The position numbers and the translations under genes were made by a program. The notes beneath the pieces are model-generated. The model saw only the letters and a program-made list of their open reading frames with translations, had not been told where the DNA came from and did no database searches. DNA of 64,000 bases from Pseudomonas laurylsulfativorans (lineage in GTDB: Bacteria; Pseudomonadota; Gammaproteobacteria; Pseudomonadales; Pseudomonadaceae). Positions 19,560 to 27,314 of this stretch are shown here, piece after piece (position 1 is the stretch's first letter; the number at the start of each line of letters is the position of its first letter). The stretch is from assembly GCF_002906155.1 (NCBI RefSeq), contig NZ_MUJK01000004.1, forward strand, positions 434,001-498,000, written 5' to 3'.

Positions 19560-20897
19560 ATGCGTATGCAATTGTGCGTGCTGGCCCTGGCCTGCACCGT
19601 CGGTCTGGCCCAGGCTAAAGGCACCGATTCGGCGGCTCTGGGCAAGACCCTGACCCCCATGGGCTCGGAAATGGCGGCCAATGCCGACGGCAGCATTCCG
19701 GCCTGGACCGGTGGCCTGGCGAGTAACGCCGGTACTGTCGACAGCAAGGGCGGCTACAGCGATCCGTATGCCGCTGAAAAACCCTTGTTCACTGTCACGG
19801 CGAAGAACGTGGCGCAGTACGAAAAGTTTCTCAGCCCCGGGCAAGTCGCGCTGTTCAAGCGCTTTCCCGACACCTACAAGATGAACATCTACCCGACCCA
19901 TCGCAGCGCCAACCTGCCCAAGGATGTGCTCGCGGCGAGCCGCGACAACGTCGCCAAAACCAGCATGGCCGATGGCGGCAACGGTCTGCATGACTACGCC
20001 AGGGGCATTCCGTTTCCGTTGCCCACCGAAGGTCTGGAGGTGATGTGGAACCACATGACCCGTTACCGCGGCGGCAGTTACGAGCGCATCAGCAGTTCGG
20101 CGCTGGTGCGTGAAAACGGCGCCACCAGCTACGTGCGCAATCAGTCGCTGATCAACTTCGCCGACACCGTGGGCGGGCTGGAACCCAACTCGAACATCCT
20201 GTTCATGTTCAAGAGCCGGGTGCTGGAACCGGCGCGTCTTTCCGGCGAAGCGGTGCTGGTGCATGAGCCGGTCGACCAGGTCGCCGAGCCACGTTCGGCC
20301 TGGCAATACCTACCGGGGCAACGCCGCGTGCGCCGTGCACCGATGATCGCCTACGACAACAGCGCCCGTTACAGCAACGGCCTGATCACCGCCGACAACA
20401 TCGACGGCTACAACGGCGCGCCGGACCGTTTCGACTGGAAATTGGTGGGCAAGCAGGAGCTGTTCATCCCTTACAACAGCTACAAGATCGGTAGCCGCGA
20501 CCTCAAGTACGACGCCGTGATCCAGCCCAACCACGTCAACCAGGATCTGGCCCGCTACGAGAAGCACCGCGTGTGGGTGGTGGAAGCGACCCTCAAACCG
20601 GGTGCCCGGCATATCTACGCCAAGCGCCGCTTCTATGTCGATGAGGACAGTTGGCAGATCGCCCAGTCGGACCAGTACGACAGCCGCGGCGAACTGTGGC
20701 GCAGCGGTGAACTGCACGCGATTCAACAGTACGACCATGGCTTCACCTACAACGTGCTGGAAACTTCGTACGACCTGATCTCCGGACGCTACTACGCCGG
20801 CGGCCTGGCCAACGAAGAGACCGAGCCGATGCGCGTGGGCTTCGCCGCCAAGACCGACGACTACACCCCGTCGGATCTGCGGCGGTGGGCCAAGTAA
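19560..20897 (+). CDS. DUF1329 exported protein
   Basis: A 445-residue protein with a signal peptide (MQLCVLALACTVGLAQA) and an AAGGAG ribosome site. Family marks: LTPMGSEMAANADGSIPAWT near the start, SDPYAAEKPLFTVTAKNVAQ, YEKHRVWVVEATLKPGARHI, and a closing YTPSDLRRWAK. The fold resembles LolB/LppX-like lipid carriers, so a role in moving a hydrophobic molecule across the periplasm with the DUF1302 barrel is a reasonable inference. It is 11 bases after the DUF1302 stop, in the same operon. The gene itself is intact, though the partner carries a stop. Confidence 0.88.
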   Translation: MRMQLCVLALACTVGLAQAKGTDSAALGKTLTPMGSEMAANADGSIPAWTGGLASNAGTVDSKGGYSDPYAAEKPLFTVTAKNVAQYEKFLSPGQVALFKRFPDTYKMNIYPTHRSANLPKDVLAASRDNVAKTSMADGGNGLHDYARGIPFPLPTEGLEVMWNHMTRYRGGSYERISSSALVRENGATSYVRNQSLINFADTVGGLEPNSNILFMFKSRVLEPARLSGEAVLVHEPVDQVAEPRSAWQYLPGQRRVRRAPMIAYDNSARYSNGLITADNIDGYNGAPDRFDWKLVGKQELFIPYNSYKIGSRDLKYDAVIQPNHVNQDLARYEKHRVWVVEATLKPGARHIYAKRRFYVDEDSWQIAQSDQYDSRGELWRSGELHAIQQYDHGFTYNVLETSYDLISGRYYAGGLANEETEPMRVGFAAKTDDYTPSDLRRWAK

Positions 20898-20925
20898 ACC
20901 GTTTTCCCAGGAGCACCACAAATCC

Positions 20926-21000
20926 CCTGTAGGAGCCCGGCTTGCTGGCGATGGCGATATTGCGGACGCCATCGCCGGCAAGCCGGGCTCCTACAGGGAA
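20926..21000. repeat. REPIN hairpin between DUF1329 and DUF1254 genes
   Basis: CCTGTAGGAGCCCGGCTTGC and its near-perfect inverse GCAAGCCGGGCTCCTACAGG flank a short loop. The hairpin sits inside what otherwise looks like one operon and could dampen read-through or stabilise the upstream message. Confidence 0.8.
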
Positions 21001-21037
21001 TGGTGTTTACTGATGTTTATCTGGAAGGAGATCTACC

Positions 21038-22387
21038 GTGCGCAATTGGATATCCGCACTGGCCCTGGGCGCGAGCCTGGGCACTGTTCACGCCGCAAAC
21101 CTCGATCAGCAGCAAGCGAAAGCCCTGGCGCAGGAGGCCTATGTATTCGCCTACGCCACCGCCGAGCACGACAAAGTGCTCAGCGCCATCGCCGCCAAAC
21201 TGCCGTTCAACCGGCTCTACAGCGAGGCGCGCCTGCTCGGGCCGCAAGACACCAAAGTGGTGTCGCCGAACAACGACACCTTCTATTCCCGCGCCTTGCT
21301 CGATCTGCGCAGCGAGCCGGTGGTGCTCGACGTGCCGGCGGTGCAGGGACGCTACTACAGCTTTCAACTGGTCGACATGCGCACCGACAACCTCGACTAC
21401 ATCGGCACTCGCGCCACGGGCGATCAGGCCGGGCGCTACTTGATCGCCGGGCCGGATTGGCAGGGTGAAGTGCCGTCGGGTTTCAGCGGTGTGATTCGCT
21501 CGCCGAGCCGATTGGTATTCCTGTTGGGGCGGACCGAGGTCAAAGGCGAAGCGGATCAGAAAGACGCCGCGCAAGTGCTGATGGGCTACGCCTTGCAACC
21601 GCTGTCAAAAGTGAGCGGCGGCGCGACGCCTGAACCGTTGGCACCGCTGCAACTGCCAGCGTATACGGACACCAAACAAGGGCCGGCGCAGGCGCTGTTC
21701 AGCACCTTCAATGCGTTGGCACCGCTGCACCAATGGACCGCCGCCGAGCAGAAAAAACTCGCCCGTTTCGCTGCCATTGGCGTGAAACCGGGCGTCGCAT
21801 TCCAGGCACCGGCGGATTTGGACGAAGCCATCGCCCAAGGCGCCGAAGCCGGTCGCGAACAGGTGCGCGCAGCGTCGAGCCAGCTGTCGGTGGAGCAGCA
21901 GGGCTGGTTCCCGTCACCGTCCAACGTCGGCAAGTATGGCGACGATGACCTCACCCGCGGCGCGGTCGCCTGGCGCTACATCTACGCCAACGATGCGGCG
22001 GAGGCGTTGTACCCGATGGCGCTGCACGATACCCGGGGGCAGATACTCGACGGCCAGCACGCCTATCGCCTGCATTTCCCCGCCGGGCAATTGCCGCCGG
22101 TGAATGCGTTCTGGTCGCTGACCCTGTATGACGGCAAAACCCAGCTGCTGGCCGCCAACCCGGTCCAGCGGTACGCGTTGGGCGATCGCAGCCCTGGTCT
22201 ACAATACGATGCCGACGGCGGCTTGACCTTGATCCTGCAAGCCGATGCGCCCAAGGCTGCGCCGCAGGGCAACTGGCTGCCGACGCCGCAAGGTCCGTTC
22301 AACCTGCTGTTGCGCCTGTACTTGCCCAAAGGCGGGGCATTGGACGGGAGTTATCAGTTGCCGACGATAACGAGGATCGAATCATGA
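21038..22387 (+). CDS. Exported DUF1254/DUF1214 protein, first of two
   Basis: Starts at GTG 21038 behind a clear GGAAGGAG site; 449 residues with a signal peptide ending GTVHAA. The N-terminal DUF1254 part has KVVSPNNDTFYSRALLDLRS, then EPVVLDVPAVQGRYYSFQLV. The C-terminal DUF1214 part has YRLHFPAGQLPPVNAFWSLT and closes with LPTPQGPFNLLLRLYLPKGG. Such proteins are widespread but without assigned reaction. It overlaps the next gene by four bases. Position after DUF1302-DUF1329 suggests a shared envelope pathway. Confidence 0.88.
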   Translation: MRNWISALALGASLGTVHAANLDQQQAKALAQEAYVFAYATAEHDKVLSAIAAKLPFNRLYSEARLLGPQDTKVVSPNNDTFYSRALLDLRSEPVVLDVPAVQGRYYSFQLVDMRTDNLDYIGTRATGDQAGRYLIAGPDWQGEVPSGFSGVIRSPSRLVFLLGRTEVKGEADQKDAAQVLMGYALQPLSKVSGGATPEPLAPLQLPAYTDTKQGPAQALFSTFNALAPLHQWTAAEQKKLARFAAIGVKPGVAFQAPADLDEAIAQGAEAGREQVRAASSQLSVEQQGWFPSPSNVGKYGDDDLTRGAVAWRYIYANDAAEALYPMALHDTRGQILDGQHAYRLHFPAGQLPPVNAFWSLTLYDGKTQLLAANPVQRYALGDRSPGLQYDADGGLTLILQADAPKAAPQGNWLPTPQGPFNLLLRLYLPKGGALDGSYQLPTITRIES

Positions 22388-23769
22388 ACCTGATTTTCAG
22401 TCGCCGCCGGGTGCTGGGCAGCATGGGGGTATTGGGAGGTGGTCTGATGTTTCCGCGCTGGTTGCTGGCTGCTGATTCCGATGACCCTCGGGCCATTGCG
22501 CAGCAGGCGTGGATCTACGCTTATCCGATGCTCATGCATTACCAGACCATGGAAAAACAGGCGCTCAACCCGTCCGCGCCGGAGTACGTTGGCGGCTTTA
22601 ACCGCTTTCGCCACTACAGCGAGTTGTTCACCCCGAGCAACCGCGACATCGTCACGCCGAACAACGACACGCCGTACTCCTGGGCCTGGCTCGACCTGCG
22701 CAGCGAACCGCAGGTGTTGAGCGTGCCGGCGGTCGATGACGACCGCTATTACGTGCTTCAACTGGTCGACCAGTACACCCACAACTTTGCCTATGTCGGC
22801 GTGCTCAGCACCGGCCGCGAAGCGGGCAACTACCTGATCGCCGGACCCGGCTGGCAAGGCCCGACACCGGATGGCGTCAAGGCCGTGCTGCGCAGTGAAA
22901 CTGAAATCGTCATGGTGCTGGGGCGCACGGGCCTGAAAAACGCCGGGGACTTGCCGGCGGTGCGTGCCTTGCAGAAGCAGTACGGTTTGCGTTCGTTGCA
23001 CGAATACATCGGCAGTGCACCGCCCGTGGCTGCGCCGGCGATTGACTGGCGACCCTGGGACAGCAAGACCGGGTTGGGGCTGGAGTTTATTCCGGCGCTG
23101 AATCAGATCCTCAGCCTGTGTCCGACGCAACCGTCCGAGCAAGCCTTGCGTGCACGCTTTGCGCGGATCGGCATCGTGCCCGGCCAGGGTTTCGACCCGA
23201 CGACGTTGCCGCAAGCAACGCGCCACGCGCTGCTCGCCGGGATTCAGGACGCCCAGGCGCAACTGCAAACCGCGGTGAGCCAGGTACGCACCACCCTCGG
23301 CCTGTTCGGCACTCGCCAAGCGCTGAACGGCAATTACCTCAACCGCGCCGTCGCGGCGAATGTCGGCATCTATGGCAACAGCGTGGAAGAGGCGTTCTAC
23401 ACCGGCACTCGCCTGGACAATCAGGGGCAACCCTTGCAAGGCGGGCGAAGCTATCGCCTGCGTTTCGCACCGGGACAATTGCCGCCAGCCAGCGAGTTCT
23501 GGTCGCTGACCTTGTATGACTTGCCGGACCGGCAACTGGTGGCCAACCCGATCAATCGCTACTGCCTGAGCAGCCGGGATCAACTGCAGATGGACGCGGA
23601 CGGCGGGATGACGTTGATCCTGCAGAATACCGCTCCAACTGCGCAGAACAACTGGTTGCCGACGCCGGCAAGCGGGGCGTTCAGCCTGGTCCTGCGCCTG
23701 TATGGACCCGGGCAGCGGGTGGTCGATCAACGCTGGCAAATGCCGGTGGTTGAAGTGGTGTCTGCTTAA
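22384..23769 (+). CDS. Exported DUF1254/DUF1214 protein, second of two
   Basis: A 461-residue paralogue of the preceding protein. It opens with SRRRVLGSMGVLGGGLMF, a twin-arginine-like signal (SRRRVLG), unlike the Sec-type signal of its neighbour. DUF1254 marks: DIVTPNNDTPYSWAWLDLRS. DUF1214 marks: YRLRFAPGQLPPASEFWSLT and PTPASGAFSLVLRLYGPG. The ATGA overlap couples it to the first copy. If the Tat reading is right, this copy may be exported folded, perhaps with a cofactor; that is inference. Confidence 0.88.
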   Translation: MNLIFSRRRVLGSMGVLGGGLMFPRWLLAADSDDPRAIAQQAWIYAYPMLMHYQTMEKQALNPSAPEYVGGFNRFRHYSELFTPSNRDIVTPNNDTPYSWAWLDLRSEPQVLSVPAVDDDRYYVLQLVDQYTHNFAYVGVLSTGREAGNYLIAGPGWQGPTPDGVKAVLRSETEIVMVLGRTGLKNAGDLPAVRALQKQYGLRSLHEYIGSAPPVAAPAIDWRPWDSKTGLGLEFIPALNQILSLCPTQPSEQALRARFARIGIVPGQGFDPTTLPQATRHALLAGIQDAQAQLQTAVSQVRTTLGLFGTRQALNGNYLNRAVAANVGIYGNSVEEAFYTGTRLDNQGQPLQGGRSYRLRFAPGQLPPASEFWSLTLYDLPDRQLVANPINRYCLSSRDQLQMDADGGMTLILQNTAPTAQNNWLPTPASGAFSLVLRLYGPGQRVVDQRWQMPVVEVVSA

Positions 23770-23771
23770 AG

Positions 23772-23869
23772 AGCATCGCGAGCAAGCTCGCTCCTACAGA
23801 GGATTTGCGCCGGTCAAAATCTTTGTGCACAACGGGGACCCTGTAGGAGCGAGCCTGCTCGCGAAGGTC
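23772..23869. repeat. Inverted pair of REP sequences
   Basis: ATCGCGAGCAAGCTCGCTCC (from 23774) and GTAGGAGCGAGCCTGCTCGC (from 23842) face each other just after the DUF1254 operon. Confidence 0.75.
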
Positions 23870-23895
23870 TGTCATTCGACGCTGGCTTGCGGGTG

Positions 23896-24215
23896 TCCAT
23901 ATCCATTGCTGCGGTAACGGCCACTTAGGGTTCCGCTCTTACAGCGGGTCACTTTGGAAAAGCCGGAATGCCGGCCCAGCCCAAAGTAACCAAAGGGCTC
24001 TTGCCCCTGTCGTTCGGTGCCTCGCCTAGGCTCGGCATGCCCTTGCTCCGGTCCTGCTCCGTGGGCCCGCCGCCATCGGCCATCCATGGCCGAGGGCGGC
24101 TAACCCGGCATCCATGCCGGGTTGCCCACTGCGCAGAACCTGCGCTCGGCCTCTCGAGGGGGCAAGAAGATCAAAAGCCAAAGCAAAAGCGAGGCGACCT
24201 ACCGGTCGGCCTGTT
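23896..24215. repeat. Long dispersed intergenic repeat, copy 3 (variant)
   Basis: A variant of the long repeat at 17334 and 62178: CCATATCC, then GCGGTAACGGCCACTTAGGG, CAGCGGGTCACTTTGG and CCCAAAGTAACCAAAGG. It has two adjacent hairpins, GGCCAT-cc-ATGGCC (24078-24091) and AACCCGGCAT-cc-ATGCCGGGTT (24102-24123). I know near-identical segments from other P. fluorescens-group genomes. With the flanking REPs it fills the 765-base gap before the alkylsulfatase; no gene is supported. Confidence 0.65.
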
Positions 24216-24258
24216 TGCGGGTTTCGTTCGCCCGTGATGTATCGGGGCGGCTGCCAGG

Positions 24259-24510
24259 CCGCCTTCGCGAGCAGGCTCGCTCCCACAGGGTTCCGGGCTG
24301 TTCACAGTAATTGTGAATGACACAGATCCAGTGTGGGAGCGGGCCTGCTCGCGAAGGCGGCATCACATTCAACATCATCGTTGCCTGACACACCGCTTTC
24401 GCGAGCAAGCCCGCTCCCACAGTTGGTGTGTGTCGTTCATAAATGCTGTGCACGACATGGATCTTTGTGGGAGTGACGGTGCGGCGATCCGACCTGCTCG
24501 CGAAGAAGGC
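24259..24510. repeat. Cluster of REP sequences before the alkylsulfatase stop
   Basis: Three REP hairpins (from about 24265, 24332 and 24397) in alternating orientation, then a fourth at about 24468 in which the palindrome is split by an extra block (GTGGGAG, TGACGGTGCGGCGATCCGA, CCTGCTCGCGAAG). Confidence 0.7.
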
Positions 24511-24534
24511 GACGCGGTTTCCCGCGTCATCCGC

Positions 24535-26508
24535 TCAAGGCGTGACGATATTGAACTGCGGCGAAAAGGTATCGAGGCTGCTCATCAACTCCCCAAGCTT
24601 CTTGCCATTGCCTTGCAACTTGATCAGGCCTTTGTGGATCGCCGTCGGGAAGTCCAGTTGCTTGAGGCTGATCTGCTCCAGGGTTGCCTTGCTCATGCTC
24701 ACGCCGGCATCCGCCTGGGGATTGAGCCCGGTGCGGTGGGTCAGCACGCCATTGCGAAGGGTCAGGTTGAAGTCCTTGTTCTGGTCCTCGAAGGTCCAGT
24801 TCAGGGTCAGGTCATGGCCCACGGCCTTTTCACTGTCCAGGCGAACCGCCAGGTAGTCGAAGAACATCTCCGGGCTCATCGCCCGCACCATGTCCACCGA
24901 CACCGAACTGCCAGAGTGCGGCGGCACGCCGGTGCGCAGTTCCATGGCACCGGTCAGGTACATGTTGCGCCAGGTGGCGTTTTCGCTTTGATAACCCAGT
25001 TGCTCCAGGGCCTCGGCCTGGGTTTTGCGCGCATCGCCGTTGTCGGGGTTGGCGAACAGTACTTGATTGCCCAGTTGCGCCGCCCAGCGGTAGTCACCCT
25101 GGGTGATCGCCCCACGCATTTTCTCCAGCACCGCCGCTTCACCGCCCATGGCCTCGACCGTGCGCCGGGCTGTTTCCACGGGTGGCAGCGGATTGAGGTT
25201 GGCCGGGTTGCCGTCATAGAAACCCATGTAGCGCTGATACACCGCGCGGGTGTTGAAACTCAGCGAGCCGTAGTAGCCACGGGTGTACCACTTCTGGTCC
25301 AGGTTGCCGGGCAGTTTCTTGATCGAGTCGGCGATTTCCAGTGGCGTCAGGCCCTGGTTCAGCAGGTGCAAGGTGCGGTCATTGAGGAAGGCGTACATGT
25401 CCCGTTGGTCGGCGAGGAAGGTGCGGATGCGTTCGCCGCCCCAGGTCGGCCAGTTGTGCTGGGCGAACAACACGTCGCTCTTGTTGCCGTAACGCGCCAG
25501 GCTGCTGTCCAGGTACTCCGCCCAGGCCTTGGCATCACGCACTTGCGCACCGCGAGGGGTGAGGATGTTGTGCATCATTTGCGTGGCGTTTTCCGCCATG
25601 CACAAGGCACGCAGTTGCGGCAGGTACAGGTTCATTTCCGCCGGTGCCTCGGTGCCCGGGGTCAGCTGGAATTCCACCTCGAGGCCGGCGATGGTGCGGG
25701 TTTCCAGTTCCTTGTCGATCAGGTCGGTGGGCGGGATCAGGGTGACGGTGCCGCCATTGGGCGAGCTTTTGCCCAGGCCGGCATCGACCTGGCCATGATC
25801 GCCACGGGGCAGCAGGCTGCCGAACTGGTATTGCGCGCGGCGGCTCATGGCGGTGCCGGCGTAGACGTTCTCGCTCATCACGTGTTCCATGAAGCCGGCG
25901 GGAGCGAACACCTTGACCTTGCCGGCCTTGACGTCGGCCTCGTCGATCACGCCGCGCACGCCGCCGAAGTGGTCGACGTGGGTGTGGCTGTAGATCACCG
26001 CCACCACCGGTTTGTGCGGGCGGTTCTGGTAGTACAGGTCCAGTGCGGCCTTGGCGGTTTCGGCCACTGTCAGCGGGTCGATGATGATCAGCCCGTCATC
26101 GCCTTCGATGATGGTCATGTTCGCCAGGTCGAAGCCGCGCACCTGATACAACCGCGGGCTGACTTCGAACAATCCGGCATGGGCGTTGAGCTGGGCCAGG
26201 CGCCACAGGCTCGGGTTGATCGAATCCGGGGCCTTGTCTTTGGCGAGGAAATCGTAGGCCTGGATATCCCAGATGACCTTGCCCGAGGCGTCCTTGACCT
26301 GGCCCTTGAACGGCGCGATCAAACCCTTGGAGACCGATTCAAAGTCGGTGCGGTCGGTGAAGGGCAGTTGTTGCAGCACGGCGGCGTTACTCGCCGTGGT
26401 CTGCGAGCTGGCCGCGACCGGTGCATCGGCGGCGACTACCGATTGCGCCAGGCAGGCGGTGATCAGGCAAGCGAGCAGCCCACGAGGGCTCAAGGTGAAA
26501 CGAGGCAT
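24535..26508 (-). CDS. sdsA1: Secreted alkylsulfatase, SdsA1 type
   Basis: From ATG 26506-26508 (GGAG ribosome site) the protein has 657 residues, the length of P. aeruginosa SdsA1. A signal peptide (LLACLITACLAQSVVAADA) is followed by a metallo-beta-lactamase domain with HTHVDH at 175-180, the zinc ligands, and later ENATQMMHN and AQHNWPTWGGERI. A helical dimerisation region and a C-terminal SCP2-like domain (LTLNWTFEDQNKDFNLTLRN) complete the layout. The enzyme removes sulfate from alkyl sulfates such as dodecyl sulfate. No LysR regulator adjoins. The frame extends to 26670 but lacks a better start. Confidence 0.93.
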   Translation of the reverse strand: MPRFTLSPRGLLACLITACLAQSVVAADAPVAASSQTTASNAAVLQQLPFTDRTDFESVSKGLIAPFKGQVKDASGKVIWDIQAYDFLAKDKAPDSINPSLWRLAQLNAHAGLFEVSPRLYQVRGFDLANMTIIEGDDGLIIIDPLTVAETAKAALDLYYQNRPHKPVVAVIYSHTHVDHFGGVRGVIDEADVKAGKVKVFAPAGFMEHVMSENVYAGTAMSRRAQYQFGSLLPRGDHGQVDAGLGKSSPNGGTVTLIPPTDLIDKELETRTIAGLEVEFQLTPGTEAPAEMNLYLPQLRALCMAENATQMMHNILTPRGAQVRDAKAWAEYLDSSLARYGNKSDVLFAQHNWPTWGGERIRTFLADQRDMYAFLNDRTLHLLNQGLTPLEIADSIKKLPGNLDQKWYTRGYYGSLSFNTRAVYQRYMGFYDGNPANLNPLPPVETARRTVEAMGGEAAVLEKMRGAITQGDYRWAAQLGNQVLFANPDNGDARKTQAEALEQLGYQSENATWRNMYLTGAMELRTGVPPHSGSSVSVDMVRAMSPEMFFDYLAVRLDSEKAVGHDLTLNWTFEDQNKDFNLTLRNGVLTHRTGLNPQADAGVSMSKATLEQISLKQLDFPTAIHKGLIKLQGNGKKLGELMSSLDTFSPQFNIVTP

Positions 26509-26644
26509 GGCGTCTCCGTTTTTATCGTTATGGTTAGACCAGCCTCGAGGGTAGGGCGATGGGCGGGCGAGGCGATGATCGTCACCGGACAAAAACCATT
26601 CAGGGCCGCTATCCTTGGGCCACGCATATCCAGCAGGTTGACCC

Positions 26645-27313
26645 ATGCTTGAAGTCCACGGCGTTTTCAAAAGCTACGCCACACCGCAAGGGCCGCTGCC
26701 GGTGCTGCAAGGTGTCGACCTCACGCTCAAGCCCGGCAGCAGCCTGGCGCTGATGGGCGAGTCAGGCAGTGGCAAAAGCACCTTGCTGCACCTGATCGCC
26801 GGGCTGGACAAGGTCGATCGCGGCAGCATCCGCAGTGGCGGGCATCGCCTGGAACAGATGAATGAAGGGCAACTGGCGAATTGGCGCCGTACGGAAATCG
26901 GCCTGGTGTTCCAGCAATTCAACCTGATTGGCAGCTTGCGGGTCGAAGACAACCTGGCGATTCAGGCGCGTCTGGCGGGGCGTCATGATCCGCGTTGGCA
27001 GGCGCATCTGGTGCAGCGCCTGGGCTTGGGCGAGCTGCTGCGGCGTTACCCGGAACAGTTGTCCGGCGGCCAGCAGCAACGGGTCGCGCTGGGCCGGGCG
27101 CTGGCGTCGCGCCCGCCATTGCTGCTGGCCGACGAGCCCACCGGGAGCCTCGACGAAGCCACCGGTGCCGAGGTGTTGCAGTTGCTCCTGGAGTTGCTCG
27201 ACGACAGTCCCACCGGCCTGTTGATGGTCACCCACAGTCCCGGTGTGGCGGCGCGGCTGGCGGAAAAAGTGCTGCTGTGCGGTGGTCGCCTGGCCGGTGC
27301 GGGTGAGCGCTGA
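26645..27313 (+). CDS. ABC transporter ATPase, LolD/AttE-like
   Basis: A 222-residue ATPase with Walker A GESGSGKST (38-46), Q-loop at about 90, signature LSGGQQQR (139-146) and Walker B LLLADE. It belongs to the MacB/LolD-type (SalX) group that pairs with FtsX-fold permeases. The permease gene starts two bases after its stop, and a lipocalin-like lipoprotein follows: the order AttE, AttF/G, AttH. No solute-binding protein is present, as is usual in this group, which works as a mechanotransmitter rather than an importer. Confidence 0.93.
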   Translation: MLEVHGVFKSYATPQGPLPVLQGVDLTLKPGSSLALMGESGSGKSTLLHLIAGLDKVDRGSIRSGGHRLEQMNEGQLANWRRTEIGLVFQQFNLIGSLRVEDNLAIQARLAGRHDPRWQAHLVQRLGLGELLRRYPEQLSGGQQQRVALGRALASRPPLLLADEPTGSLDEATGAEVLQLLLELLDDSPTGLLMVTHSPGVAARLAEKVLLCGGRLAGAGER

Positions 27314-27314
27314 C

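Noticed and set aside
24313..26652. 779-residue forward frame
   Set aside because: Antisense shadow of the alkylsulfatase, produced by the high GC content.
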